Below, piece by piece: positions 9,061 through 17,235 of a stretch of DNA of 64,000 bases. Below the pieces are notes generated by a model. That model ran no database searches and was not told the origin of the DNA. It saw only the letters and a program-made list of their open reading frames with translations. Each line of letters starts with the position of its first letter. The first letter of the stretch is position 1. Position numbers and translations under genes: made by a program. This DNA comes from Streptomyces sp. 1-11 (GTDB lineage: Bacteria; Actinomycetota; Actinomycetes; Streptomycetales; Streptomycetaceae): assembly GCF_007176755.1 (NCBI RefSeq), contig NZ_BJTV01000007.1, positions 62,001 to 126,000 on the forward strand, given 5' to 3'.

Positions 9061-9369
9061 TCACCCCTGGCCGGCGGCCTCACGGATCAGCGGCTCGAAC
9101 TCACGCCGCACGTAGGCGTCGAACGGCTTCGTCAGCGCGCCGTCGATCACCCGCCGCACCCGGTGCTTCCCCGCGAAGTCCTTGAGCGCGGCGCGGGAGT
9201 CCTGCTCCACGCCCCCTCCGATGATCAGAACCTCGAACTCCTCGGTCTCCAGAAGTTCACGGGCCTCCTCGTCCGTACTCACCCCCTCCGCGTCGAAGCC
9301 GTCCGCACGCAGCGTGGCCAGCACCTCCGTCACCCTGGCGGGCGTCCTTCCCAGCACCAGCGTCCTCAT
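9061..9369 (-). CDS. Small Rossmann-like hypothetical protein
   Basis: The 102-residue product starts at ATG 9369 after GGAGAGGAG. The beginning 'MRTLVLGRTPARV', the central 'FEVLIIGGGVEQ' strand and a late 'LTKPFDAYV' resemble a receiver-like or NAD-binding alpha/beta fold, but the phospho-acceptor Asp of true response regulators is not in its usual place. I do not recognise the family with confidence. Its promoter region carries a SoxR-like dyad in a 19-bp spacer, which suggests induction by redox-active compounds. Confidence 0.7.
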   Translation of the reverse strand: MRTLVLGRTPARVTEVLATLRADGFDAEGVSTDEEARELLETEEFEVLIIGGGVEQDSRAALKDFAGKHRVRRVIDGALTKPFDAYVRREFEPLIREAAGQG

Positions 9370-9407
9370 GACCGCTCCTCTCCGGTACGTCGACATCTGC
9401 ACTCCCG

Positions 9408-9438
9408 AACCTAGAAGCTCAAGCAGACTTGAGGTCAA
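9408..9438 (-). promoter_or_regulatory. SoxR-like promoter
   Basis: Reading leftward, TTGACC (9433-9438) and TAGGTT (9408-9413) are separated by exactly 19 bp. The dyad CTCAAG-CAGA-CTTGAG (9418-9433) overlaps the -35 box and occupies the spacer. This matches the SoxR box, in which CCTCAAG and CTTGAGG half-sites flank a short centre. It drives the small gene ending at 9061. No soxR gene is in the window. Confidence 0.6.
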
Positions 9439-9818
9439 CCCCGCACCGAGCGGCTGTTCCCGTCCTCATGACAGCGACTACCGCGGCTTGTGGGCCTCGA
9501 AAGCTCCTCGGGCAGGCCTGGCGTGTCCGGACGGCGCCCCTGGCGGTTGGTGTCCGAGTCCCCGCGGCTATCCTTGCTCACCGGTCAGGGCCGACCGTAC
9601 CGCCAGGGTGTACGCGCCCGGTCCCGACGCTGCACATCGCCGGGCGATCTTGGAATGGATCCCTCCGCTCCGTTGCTGCATCCCCAGTGGGCTGACCCTA
9701 TCCCCAGGGCGTTTCGGGTCAGGACGACCGACGCGACCGGGCGGGGAAACCGCGGACGAGTCCGCACCGCCCTGCTCCTGGCCCCCGGCCCGTCGTCTTC
9801 GAAAGGTTCTCCTGCACC
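9439..9818. other. Intergenic region before the second MFS gene
   Basis: About 380 bases contain no gene I can support. A GAAAGG ribosome-site-like sequence at its end precedes the MFS start at 9819. No strong dyad was seen. Confidence 0.4.
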
Positions 9819-11033
9819 ATGCCCCTGGCTCTGCTGGCCCTGGCTGTTGTCGCCTTCGGCATCGGCACGACCGAGTTCGCCACCATGGGGCTGCTGCCCC
9901 AGATCGCCGACGGAATCGGTGTGTCCGTACCGCACGCCGGCAACGTCGTGTCGGCGTACGCACTCGGCGTCGTCGTCGGCGCTCCGCTGCTGACGGGTAT
10001 ATGCGCGCGCGTCCCGCACAAGCGGTTGCTGCTGCTCCTGACCGGCCTGTTCGTGATCGGCAACACGGCGTCGGCCCTCGCCCCCGACTTCGGCACGCTG
10101 TTCGCCGCCCGTTTCCTGGCGGGTCTGCCGCACGGCGCGCTGTTCGGCGTCGGCGCCGTCGTCGCCTCCCGGCTGGTCGCCGCGGACCGGGCAGCCCGCG
10201 CCGTCTCGAAGATGTTCCTCGGACTCACCATCGCCAACATCGTCGGGGTTCCGGCCGCCACGGCCCTCGGGCAGCATCTGGGCTGGCGCTCCGCCTACGG
10301 CGCGGTCGCCGTCATCGGTCTCTTCGCGCTGGCCGCGCTGGCCGCCTTCGTCCCGCACCAGCCGCGCGGGGATCAGTCCGGCATCCGGCACGAGCTCCGG
10401 GCCATGGGCAACAAGCAGGTCGTCATCGGTCTGGCCACGGCCGTCGTGGGCTTCGGCGGCTTCTTCGCCGTGTACAGCTACCTGGTCCCGATGCTCACGC
10501 ACCTGACCGGTATCGCCGACGCGTCTACGACCTGGGTGCTCGCCCTGTACGGCGTCGGCATGACACTGGGAACCCTGATCGCCGGACCGCTCACCGACCG
10601 CGCACTGCGCCCCACGATGTACTGGGGGCTCATCCTGCTGGCCGCTGCCCTGGTCACGTTCTTCTTCGCGGTCCACAGCACCGTCCCCGCCCTGGTGACG
10701 ATCACGTTCATCGGCGCGATGGGCTCCCTCATCACCACCCCCGTGCAGATGCTGCTCATGGCCAAGGCCAAGAACGCCCCGACGATGGCGGCCGCCTCCA
10801 ACCACTCGGCCTTCAATCTGGCCAACGCGGGTGGCGCCTGGCTCGGCGGCCTGGTCATCTCGGCCGGCTGGGGCTGGGCCGCGCCCAACCTGGTCGGCGC
10901 GGCGCTCGCCGTGGCCGGTCTGGGCCTCGCCTTCACGGGCGGTGCCATGGACCGCGGGCGACGGGGCTCCAAAGTGATCACGCAGGCGTCGCCGGCGGCC
11001 GAGCGGGAGACACCGGTCCCCGCCACGGACTGA
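9819..11033 (+). CDS. MFS transporter, DHA1/AraJ-like efflux protein
   Basis: The 404-residue protein starts at ATG 9819 a few bases after GAAAGGTTCTCC. The first helix 'LALLALAVVAFGIGTTEFA' with the 'T-EF--MGLLPQIA' motif is typical of the chloramphenicol/arabinose-exporter branch of DHA1, and 'GLPHGALFGVG' is the conserved motif C region. Twelve membrane helices are visible. No regulator adjoins it. It is convergent with the NmrA-like gene. Substrate cannot be inferred. Confidence 0.88.
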   Translation: MPLALLALAVVAFGIGTTEFATMGLLPQIADGIGVSVPHAGNVVSAYALGVVVGAPLLTGICARVPHKRLLLLLTGLFVIGNTASALAPDFGTLFAARFLAGLPHGALFGVGAVVASRLVAADRAARAVSKMFLGLTIANIVGVPAATALGQHLGWRSAYGAVAVIGLFALAALAAFVPHQPRGDQSGIRHELRAMGNKQVVIGLATAVVGFGGFFAVYSYLVPMLTHLTGIADASTTWVLALYGVGMTLGTLIAGPLTDRALRPTMYWGLILLAAALVTFFFAVHSTVPALVTITFIGAMGSLITTPVQMLLMAKAKNAPTMAAASNHSAFNLANAGGAWLGGLVISAGWGWAAPNLVGAALAVAGLGLAFTGGAMDRGRRGSKVITQASPAAERETPVPATD

Positions 11034-11040
11034 CGGGATC

Positions 11041-11062
11041 CGACGTCCCCGGCGGGGCGTCG
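11041..11062. terminator. Hairpin downstream of MFS gene
   Basis: CGACG(T)CCCC-GGC-GGGGCGTCG forms a 9-bp stem with one bulged T immediately after the MFS stop, in a convergent intergenic region. Confidence 0.45.
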
Positions 11063-11123
11063 CGTGCGGCAGGCCCCTGGGGCGGCGGCTGAGGGCCGCG
11101 ACCTGGGGCGCCCGTTGACCAGG

Positions 11124-12002
11124 TTATGAGCCCCGCGTGAACGCGCCGGCGTGGTCGACGGCCCACTGGCGAAACGTTCGCGGCGGCGTCCCGAGGATGT
11201 CGGTCACCGCGGTGCTGATGTACGCGGGCTGTCCGACCGCCGACCTCCACGCGGCGAGGAGCATCTCGGCGGCCGCGCTGGGCGCCGTACCCTCCGACAG
11301 CCTTCGGAACTCGTCCGGCGTCATCTCCTCGAATGTGATCCGGCGCCCCAGGGCGTCACCGATGATGTCCACCTGTGCGGCCTGGGTCAGCGACTCGGCG
11401 CCCGTGAGGACGTAGTCGCCGCCCGCGTATCCGTCCTGATGGAGCGTGCGTGCCGCGACGGCTGCGAGGTCGCGGTCGTCGACCGGCGCCGACTCGGCGG
11501 CTCCGTAGGGCCACCGGACGACTTCGCCGGCCCGGATCGCGGGCGCCCACCAGGCCAGCGAGTTCGACGCGAACATCCCCGGCCGGAGGATCGTGGACTC
11601 CAGGCCGGTGGCCGCGATGAGCCGCTCGATTCCGGCGTGCAGCACCGCCATGGGATTGGGCTGCTGGAAGAAGGGGTGCGGCGTCCGGTGCGGGGAGGAG
11701 AGGAAGACGACCCGCCGCACGTGGGCCGCGAGCCGCTCGACCACTGCCTCGGCGGTCCGAGGCGGGGCGGTCCAGACGAGGAGGACCGCACCGGCGCCGC
11801 TCAATGCCGGGTCCAGCGACTCGGGCACGGTGAGGTCGCCGGTGAAGACCTCGACCTTCGCCGGCAGCGTCGCCGCTGCCTCAGGGTGACGGGTGAGGGC
11901 GCGGACCGGAATGCCCGCGTCGAGGAGCTGATGCACGACCAGGCGGCCGACCCGGCCCGTCGCCCCGGTGACGAGCACGGGAGGAGTGTCTGTCTGCTTC
12001 AT
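11124..12002 (-). CDS. NmrA-like NAD(P)-binding oxidoreductase (atypical SDR)
   Basis: The 292-residue protein has the N-terminal dinucleotide motif [14 protein letters not shown] and the downstream 'VRALTRHP', the NmrA/QOR2-type signature in which Arg contacts NADP. A catalytic Tyr-Lys pair is not obvious, as in other atypical SDRs that act as quinone reductases or redox sensors. Two starts, at 12002 and 12011, are three codons apart; I chose the inner one because homology begins there. It is divergent from the TetR gene, with 63 bp between the starts, so TetR control is likely. Confidence 0.87.
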   Translation of the reverse strand: MKQTDTPPVLVTGATGRVGRLVVHQLLDAGIPVRALTRHPEAAATLPAKVEVFTGDLTVPESLDPALSGAGAVLLVWTAPPRTAEAVVERLAAHVRRVVFLSSPHRTPHPFFQQPNPMAVLHAGIERLIAATGLESTILRPGMFASNSLAWWAPAIRAGEVVRWPYGAAESAPVDDRDLAAVAARTLHQDGYAGGDYVLTGAESLTQAAQVDIIGDALGRRITFEEMTPDEFRRLSEGTAPSAAAEMLLAAWRSAVGQPAYISTAVTDILGTPPRTFRQWAVDHAGAFTRGS

Positions 12003-12017
12003 GCCGCCCATGAAAAC

Positions 12018-12056
12018 GTTACTCGGTTAAAAAAGCAACCCGGTTACGAATGTTAC
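12018..12056. promoter_or_regulatory. AT-rich divergent promoter region with three GTTAC repeats
   Basis: GTTAC occurs at 12018, 12043 and 12052 in a 63-bp region that also has a GGTT-N8-AACC inverted repeat. The region is much richer in A and T than its surroundings. The repeats are candidate half-sites for the TetR product. Confidence 0.4.
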
Positions 12057-12065
12057 GGTGGTCAG

Positions 12066-12662
12066 ATGAGTGAGCCGACGGGACTGCGGGCCCGCAAGAA
12101 GGAGCGGACGCGCGACGCCATCGGCGACGCGGCCGTCTCGCTGTTCCTGGAGCGCGGCTTCGACCAGGTCTCGGTCAACGACATCGCCGCAGCGGCGGAG
12201 ATCTCCAAGCCGACGCTCTTCCGCTACTTCCCGACCAAGGAAGATCTGGTGCTGTACCGATTCGCGGACCACCAGGGCGAGGCGGCACGCGTCGTCCGCG
12301 ACCGCGGGCCGGGCATCGAGCCGGTGACCGCGCTGCACCGGCACTTCCGGGCCGGCCTCGATCGGTGGGACCCCGTCACCGGCCTCAGCGATCACCCCGA
12401 GGTGGTGGCGTTCCACCGCTTGGTGTTCACGACATCGAGCCTGGCGGGACGGCTGACGCGCTACCAGCTCGAGGACGAGGAGGCACTGGCGGACGCCCTC
12501 GGCGAAGGGATCCGGGCACGCCTGCTGGCGGCCCAGATCCTCGCGGTCCAGCGGGTGCTCGCCCGGACCAACTGGCAGAAGATCGCCGACGGTCGCACCG
12601 CACTCGACGTCCACCCCGAGGCCGTGGCCGACGCCGACCAGGCGTTCAGGCACCTGCAGTGA
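12066..12662 (+). CDS. TetR/AcrR-family transcriptional regulator
   Basis: The 198-residue protein has a TetR N-terminal HTH: '[20 protein letters not shown]' followed by '[20 protein letters not shown]' and '[10 protein letters not shown]' at residues 10-65. The C-terminal ligand domain (from about 75) is of the MftR-like type, with '[16 protein letters not shown]' near the end. It is divergent from the NmrA-like oxidoreductase and probably represses it. Confidence 0.9.
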   Translation: MSEPTGLRARKKERTRDAIGDAAVSLFLERGFDQVSVNDIAAAAEISKPTLFRYFPTKEDLVLYRFADHQGEAARVVRDRGPGIEPVTALHRHFRAGLDRWDPVTGLSDHPEVVAFHRLVFTTSSLAGRLTRYQLEDEEALADALGEGIRARLLAAQILAVQRVLARTNWQKIADGRTALDVHPEAVADADQAFRHLQ

Positions 12663-12797
12663 CAGGCGACGCCGCCCGAGTCCCTGCGGAGCGAAGTGAG
12701 TTGGAGAAGGACGCCTGGCGGCGACGGCACGGGTGCGGGCGACGGCTGGGACGATTTGTGGACCGCTGAACGGCGTCCGGCGGGGTACACGGCCGGC

Positions 12798-13088
12798 ATG
12801 GCATCGACGACCGATCTCATGTCCCTGCGGGCCGTGCGGCAACTGCGCCGGATCCGAGCCTTCTACGCGGTGGGCGCCCTGCTGTGGGCCGCCTCGACCG
12901 CCTGGACGGCCTGGCACTCTCCCGGGAGCCGGCAGATGTGGGTATCCGCCCTCCTCCTCATCATCTTCACGGGCCTCCTGGCCGCGGCCGCCCTGTGGCT
13001 TCAGCGCTGTCAGGCGGCAGCCCCGGCCCGCCCCGTGCATCACGCGGCGTCGTCGAAGGCGAGCGGACCGCGCCACGCGCACGCCTGA
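12798..13088 (+). CDS. Small two-helix membrane protein, hypothetical
   Basis: The 96-residue product contains two hydrophobic segments, at about 25-43 (AVGALLWAASTAWTAW) and 52-72 (LLLIIFTGLLAAAALWL), with a positively charged N-terminus and an Ala/Pro/His-rich tail. It resembles short conserved Streptomyces membrane proteins of unknown role. ATG 12798 is chosen because the upstream in-frame extension lacks coding character; the ribosome site is poor. Confidence 0.6.
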   Translation: MASTTDLMSLRAVRQLRRIRAFYAVGALLWAASTAWTAWHSPGSRQMWVSALLLIIFTGLLAAAALWLQRCQAAAPARPVHHAASSKASGPRHAHA

Positions 13089-13177
13089 TCCGGAGGCGCG
13101 GGAGAGCGCGGAGGGATCCGGCGTCCGGTCCGCGTCCGAGGCGCCCTCGGCCGTTTCACCTGACATCCGACCAGCTT

Positions 13178-13209
13178 CGTCCGCCCACGACCCAGGTCGT
13201 GGGCGGACG
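13178..13209. terminator. Bidirectional hairpin terminator
   Basis: A perfect 14-bp stem CGTCCGCCCACGAC/GTCGTGGGCGGACG with a 4-base loop (CCAG) lies between two convergent genes. Confidence 0.7.
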
Positions 13210-13256
13210 CGCGTACGGTCGGCCCTGCCGGAGCGGGCACAGGCGGCGGGCCGGCG

Positions 13257-13361
13257 TCAGCGCGCTCCGTAGCGGCTGCGCAGGGCGGTGGTCGCGAAGA
13301 AGCCCGTCGCGGCGGCGGTCATGAGGGCGCACAGGGAGAGGAAGAAGGTGTTGCGGTGCAT
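13257..13361 (-). CDS. Very small membrane protein (34 aa)
   Basis: The product starts MHRNTFFLSLCALMTAAATG and ends with a basic SRYGAR tail: one hydrophobic helix between charged ends. ATG 13361 is preceded by GAAAGG. The strong terminator facing its 3' end supports it being transcribed. Function unknown. Confidence 0.5.
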   Translation of the reverse strand: MHRNTFFLSLCALMTAAATGFFATTALRSRYGAR

Positions 13362-13484
13362 CGGCCGGCCTTTCTCGCATCGGACTTGGCTGCCCTGAAC
13401 AACGCCCAGGGGCGCGCTTTCGGCTCGTCCGCGCCGCACGGACAACCCGCATGGACGCGTCCGGCGGGTGCCCGGCGCCTGCTG

Positions 13485-13847
13485 TCAGCCCTGCGCCGCC
13501 GTCGTCCGCGGCGGGGCGGTCTCGCTCTGCTGCAGTTCGGCCAGGAGCTGGTTGCGTCCGGCCAGAAGCTCGGTGAGGATCCGGCGGGCCGCGCGCAGGA
13601 GTTCGGCCACGTCGCCACCGGCGAGCGCGTACGTGACCGTGGAGCCCTCCCGTACGGACACGACGATGCCCGCGCGGCGCAGCACGGCGAGTTGCTGCGA
13701 GAGGCTGGACGGCTCGATCTCGATGTCCGCGAGCAGGTCCCGCACCGGGACCGGGCCGTGCTGCAGCAGTTCCAGCACTCTGATGCGCGTGGGATGCCCG
13801 AGCATTCGGAAGAACTCCGCTTTGGCTTGGTAGAGGGGGACCTGCAT
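13485..13847 (-). CDS. ArsR-family transcriptional regulator
   Basis: The 120-residue protein has the ArsR winged helix: 'AEFFRMLGHPTRIRVLELLQ' at 10-29, then 'DIEIEPSSLSQQLAVLRRAG' as recognition helix and 'SVREGSTVTYAL' as wing. No CVC or other metal-binding Cys motif is present, so it probably does not sense thiophilic metals. ATG 13847 follows GGAAG. The frame is open upstream as far as 14003, but that stretch contains a 43-base hairpin and looks non-coding. A dyad at 13988-14003 could be its operator. Confidence 0.87.
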   Translation of the reverse strand: MQVPLYQAKAEFFRMLGHPTRIRVLELLQHGPVPVRDLLADIEIEPSSLSQQLAVLRRAGIVVSVREGSTVTYALAGGDVAELLRAARRILTELLAGRNQLLAELQQSETAPPRTTAAQG

Positions 13848-13875
13848 GGCGTTCTTCCTGCCTGTCTGGTGGCTT

Positions 13876-13918
13876 CTCATGGCGCGGCGGTGCCCCGGCG
13901 GCACCGCCGCGCCATGAG
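13876..13918 (-). promoter_or_regulatory. Perfect 19-bp hairpin in the arsR leader
   Basis: The left arm 13876-13894 and right arm 13900-13918 are perfect reverse complements (CTCATGGCGCGGCGGTGCC), with a 5-base loop. It lies 29 bases upstream of the arsR start, where it could act as an attenuator or as a terminator of readthrough from the roadblock gene. Confidence 0.55.
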
Positions 13919-13987
13919 CCTGCCTCTGCATCTTTCTCGGTCCGGGCGACTGCTGTTCATGAATTGTCGTCCTCTCCATGTGATGGC

Positions 13988-14003
13988 TTGAAGAAGTCTT
14001 CAA
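13988..14003. promoter_or_regulatory. Candidate ArsR operator
   Basis: TTGAAGA-AG-TCTTCAA is a perfect 7+2+7 dyad in an AT-richer patch 140 bp upstream of the arsR start. Its size and AT content fit ArsR-family operators. Confidence 0.45.
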
Positions 14004-14020
14004 TTCGTGGGCGTGCGTCG

Positions 14021-14040
14021 GCCCGGCCCGAAGGGCCGGC
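14021..14040 (-). terminator. Hairpin at the end of the roadblock gene
   Basis: CCGGCCC (14023-14029) pairs with GGGCCGG (14033-14039) through a 3-base loop, directly after the roadblock stop codon on the minus strand. Confidence 0.5.
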
Positions 14041-14414
14041 TACACCTCGAGCTGCGTCTCGATCCGTTTGAGCTGGTGGCGTGCCATGGCCAGGTTCGAG
14101 CGGGCTTTGTCGATCACGAGGTAGAGGAACAGACCGTTCCCGTCCCGGCCGGTCACCGGCCGGATGAGGTGGTACTGGCCGTCCAGCGTGATCAGGATGT
14201 CCTCGATCCGGCTCTTGAGGCCGAGAAGCTCCATGGTGCGCACCTTGGCGCGGATCACGTCCGTGTTCCCGGCCGCGGCGACCGTCAGGTCCAGGTCCTT
14301 GCCCCCGCCCAGGGTGCCCAGGGCCATTCCGCTGGTGTAGTCGACGACGGCCGCCCCCAGGGCCCCCTCGATCCCGGTCACCATTTCCTTCAACGCCACT
14401 TCCACGGTCGCCAT
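14040..14414 (-). CDS. Roadblock/LC7-domain protein
   Basis: The 124-residue protein consists of a single roadblock fold, with a helix 'EVALKEMVTGIEGALGAAVV', the 'DYTSGMALG' turn and 'SRIEDILITLDGQYHLIRP' strand. In Streptomyces these proteins usually sit in conservons beside a sensor kinase, DUF742 protein and small GTPase and modulate GTPase activity. Here none of those partners is adjacent, so this is a solitary copy. It is followed by a hairpin and preceded by no obvious operon partner. Confidence 0.85.
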   Translation of the reverse strand: MATVEVALKEMVTGIEGALGAAVVDYTSGMALGTLGGGKDLDLTVAAAGNTDVIRAKVRTMELLGLKSRIEDILITLDGQYHLIRPVTGRDGNGLFLYLVIDKARSNLAMARHQLKRIETQLEV

Positions 14415-14721
14415 CGGCGCCCTCCCCTTGGTCGATCGGCTGCGGCCGCTCCGTTTCCGGGACCGCCTGTGAACGCACCGTATGCGCGCCGGATCGCGCC
14501 GGGACGAGCCTGATCGGGAAAGACCTCAGATGATCGGCAAGTGCTCTTGTCTGGTTATCCGTCGATCGGTTATGCCAAGTCGCCGTCGCCCGGGATCAAG
14601 GCACCGCGGGCCGGAGCGGCCGGGCGGCACAGAGCGAGGAACCCGGCGACTAGCCTGCTCACCTGGGGTGCTGCCGCCGTCGGGCTCGCGGCACCCGTGC
14701 CCGTCGACGAGGAGAGCGCCC
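14415..14721. other. Intergenic region, divergent promoters expected
   Basis: About 307 bases lie between the roadblock start and the cupin start. No gene or strong repeat is visible. Confidence 0.4.
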
Positions 14722-15006
14722 ATGACCACCACGGCCCGCGCGAGCGTGCAGCACGAGGACGAGCGGGTGCGCGTCACCCGCTGGGACTTCGAACCCGGAC
14801 AGAGCACCGGCCGCCACGTCCACGAGTACGACTACGTGGTCGTCCCCGTCACCGACGGGCGCACCGACGTCATCGGTCCCGACGGCACGGTGACCCCCTC
14901 GCGACTCAGGGCGGGCGAGTCCTACGCCCGCCCGGCGGGCGGCGAACACGAGGTCGTCAACGCGGGCTCCTCCGCGCTGGCCTTCGTCGAGATCGAGCTG
15001 AAGTAG
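14722..15006 (+). CDS. Small cupin-domain protein
   Basis: The 94-residue protein starts at ATG 14722 after GAGGAG. It is a single cupin barrel: 'W-FEPGQSTGRHVHEYDYVV' contains the H-x-H pair of cupin motif 1, and 'PAGGEHEVVNAGSSALAFVE' gives the motif 2 His. It could bind a divalent metal and act as a small enzyme or sensor; no partner gene is close. An imperfect tandem duplication follows its stop codon. Confidence 0.85.
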   Translation: MTTTARASVQHEDERVRVTRWDFEPGQSTGRHVHEYDYVVVPVTDGRTDVIGPDGTVTPSRLRAGESYARPAGGEHEVVNAGSSALAFVEIELK

Positions 15007-15122
15007 GCGGGCGCGGTGACGCCTTCGCCGGGAACCGCCTCATGGGTGCCCGGCCGTGGGCGGGCGCGGTGACGCCTCCGCCGAGCACTGCCTGTGCACT
15101 GCCTGACGGGTGCCCGGCCGTG
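15007..15122 (+). repeat. Imperfect tandem duplication after the cupin gene
   Basis: Two copies, 15007-15057 and 15060-15122, both begin GCGGGCGCGGTGACGCC and end GGGTGCCCGGCCGTG. The second copy has about 12 extra bases in the middle, where CACTGCCTG is itself repeated. It is non-coding. Confidence 0.65.
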
Positions 15123-15147
15123 CTCGCCGCCGGCCGTCGGCCCGTGG

Positions 15148-15510
15148 TCAGGCCAGGGCCGCGGCGACGGTGGGGAAGGCGGGCAGGACCTGGTCTATCC
15201 CCGTGGTGGACAGCATGCGGTGCACGGTGGTGCTCGGCGCGATCAGCGCGAGGCGGGCGTGGGCCCGGGTGGCGGCGTGATGCGCGGCGACGAGGCTGTT
15301 CAGGCCGGAGGAGTCGAGCAGGGCCGTGGGTCCGAGGTCCACCAGCACGGCGACCGCCTTCGCCGCGAGGGCGTGGTGGATGACCGCGTCGAGCTGGTCC
15401 GCGGTGCGGTGGTCGAGATCACCGGCCACCTCGATGACGTACGTCGCCGGGGCCGCCTGGTGCACGCGCAGCGTCAGACCCGTGCGGTGGGGAGCGGGGT
15501 GCTGTGTCAT
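15148..15510 (-). CDS. STAS-domain anti-sigma factor antagonist
   Basis: The 120-residue protein is a lone STAS domain. 'LVDLGPTALLDSSGLNSLVA' carries the conserved phospho-acceptor Ser in the D-S-S-G-L motif. Such proteins bind a serine-kinase anti-sigma factor when dephosphorylated and so release a sigma factor. The SpoIIE phosphatase gene lies 19 bp upstream on the same strand, which makes an operon and a phosphatase-substrate pair likely. No RsbW-like kinase is next to them. Confidence 0.92.
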   Translation of the reverse strand: MTQHPAPHRTGLTLRVHQAAPATYVIEVAGDLDHRTADQLDAVIHHALAAKAVAVLVDLGPTALLDSSGLNSLVAAHHAATRAHARLALIAPSTTVHRMLSTTGIDQVLPAFPTVAAALA

Positions 15511-15529
15511 GGCTGTCGCTTGCCGATCG

Positions 15530-16747
15530 TCAGGGGGTGAGTCTGTGCTGGTGCCCGGCGCGCCATTCGGCCAGCAGGACGGTGGCGTCGTCGTCGAGGC
15601 GGCCGGAGTGGTGGTCGAGGATGGCGCGCATCAGCCGGCGCAGGGTCTCGTGCAGGGTCTGCTGCGCGGAGTGGTGGCGCACGACGTAGTCGACGAACCG
15701 GTCGCGCCCGAACTCCCGGCCCTGGGCGTCGCGGGCTTCGACGATGCCGTCGGTGTACAGCAGCAGACGGTCGCCGGGCTCGAGCTGGTGGTGGCACTCG
15801 GTGAGGGGCAGGCCGAGGTCGGTGCCCATCGGTCCGGCGGGCGGACAGCCCAGCTGGATCACACGGCGCCGGCCGCGGATCAGGAGCGGCAGCGGGTGGC
15901 CCCGGTTCACCCAGGTCAGCAGCCCGGTGTCCAGGTCGAGCTCGGCCATGACGCCGGTCACGTAACGGCTGCTGCCCAGCTGCTGGGCCAGTACGCGCTC
16001 GACGGCCCGGCTGGTCTCGGCGAGGGACGCGCCTTGGCGGCGGGCGTTGCGGCAGGCGGCCAGCGCCAGGTTCGCCGTGATGCCCGCCTTGATGTCGTGG
16101 CCCATCGCGTCGAACACCGTCAGGTGCGCGGTGTGGCCGGCGATGGCGTAGTCGAAGGCGTCACCGCCCACCTGGTAGGCGGGCTCGACCAGCCCGCCGA
16201 CGGTGATGTCGTGCCCGGCGAAGGCAGGTGGCGGCATCAGGTTCCACTGCATCTCGGCGGCCACGTTCATGGTGCTGGTGCGCACCCGGCGGGCGAAGGA
16301 GTCACTGTATGACCGCTTGCTCAACAGCAGCAGCGCCGTCACCGACGCCAGATGCCTCAGCAGCTGCCGCGCCGCCTCCTCGTCACCGTCGACGTCCGCG
16401 CGCAGCACGCCGAGGCGTTCCACGCCGTCGGTCACCGGAGCCCACCACCGGCGCCTGCCCGATCCGTCGTGCGCCGACTCGGCCTGCAGATCGACCCGCT
16501 GATAGGCCCGCCCGGGAAGTGTGCCCTCGACGGGGACCTCGTCGCCGCCGGCCCCCGCGTCCATCCCGCGCCCGGTGATCTGCCGCAGCACCGTCTCCTG
16601 GATGTCGACGCAGAACAGTGCCACGTCCGTGACACCGAGGCGGGCCGCATGGTCGGCGATGAGCCCGGGCAACTGCTCGAGGGTCGCGGTGTGACTCGCC
16701 TCGATCAGGTGCAGCAGGACGCCCTCGTCGCCTACGGACCAGGACAT
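15530..16747 (-). CDS. PP2C-type SpoIIE serine phosphatase with N-terminal GAF-like sensor
   Basis: The 405-residue protein has a GAF-like region at about 10-150 and a SpoIIE/PPM domain at about 175-400. The metal-binding Asp residues are visible in VGGDAFDY, FDAMGHD and LLYTDGIVEARD, and in the final DDDATVLL. It should dephosphorylate a STAS antagonist, most simply the product of the gene just downstream. GAGGAA precedes the ATG at 16747. There is no membrane segment, so it is cytoplasmic. Confidence 0.92.
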   Translation of the reverse strand: MSWSVGDEGVLLHLIEASHTATLEQLPGLIADHAARLGVTDVALFCVDIQETVLRQITGRGMDAGAGGDEVPVEGTLPGRAYQRVDLQAESAHDGSGRRRWWAPVTDGVERLGVLRADVDGDEEAARQLLRHLASVTALLLLSKRSYSDSFARRVRTSTMNVAAEMQWNLMPPPAFAGHDITVGGLVEPAYQVGGDAFDYAIAGHTAHLTVFDAMGHDIKAGITANLALAACRNARRQGASLAETSRAVERVLAQQLGSSRYVTGVMAELDLDTGLLTWVNRGHPLPLLIRGRRRVIQLGCPPAGPMGTDLGLPLTECHHQLEPGDRLLLYTDGIVEARDAQGREFGRDRFVDYVVRHHSAQQTLHETLRRLMRAILDHHSGRLDDDATVLLAEWRAGHQHRLTP

Positions 16748-17235
16748 CGTCGTTCCTCAGCCGGTACATGGACCGGGCGGAGCCGGTCCGGTGCGCACGA
16801 GCCCCCGACGGGCCGCGGCGGCGCCGGCGTCGCGCCGCACCGTCGGCACCCGCCCGGCCCCGGCGACGTCGTGCCTGGCCGCCGTGCCCGGGCCGCACCG
16901 TTGCCGGCACGGGCGGCGGCAAGGGCGTCGGGCCGGTCCGCCCGGCTCCGCGGCACCGCGGGGTCCGCCTCCGCCGTCGCGGCACTCCCCGTCCGGCCGG
17001 GACACCGCAGGCGGCCCGGTACCCGCAGCCGTGCTCTTCGAGTCACGACTTCCATCATGGCCGCTCGGCCCGGGCACCGCGCGCAGGGACGAGACGGAGA
17101 AGGAGGCCCGAACGGACGCGGCCGCCCTCCCGCGTGAGCCGGCCCGGGGCTCCGGGCCGGCGCGGATGTCGCCCGGCCAGGCGGGCGCGTGCCGTGCGGC
17201 GGAGGTACAGCGCCGGAGGTACAACGGTACGTGTG
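16748..17235. other. Long intergenic region between two divergent SpoIIE genes
   Basis: About 490 bases, extremely GC-rich. An open frame runs through it into the rightward phosphatase, but it is made of Arg/Pro/Ala-rich low-complexity sequence and I read it as non-coding. Promoters for both phosphatase genes must be here. Confidence 0.45.

Noticed and set aside
16768..17235. An N-terminal extension of the second SpoIIE phosphatase by about 156 residues
   Set aside because: The extension is Arg/Pro/Ala low complexity, and the membrane helices and phosphatase domain begin after ATG 17236.
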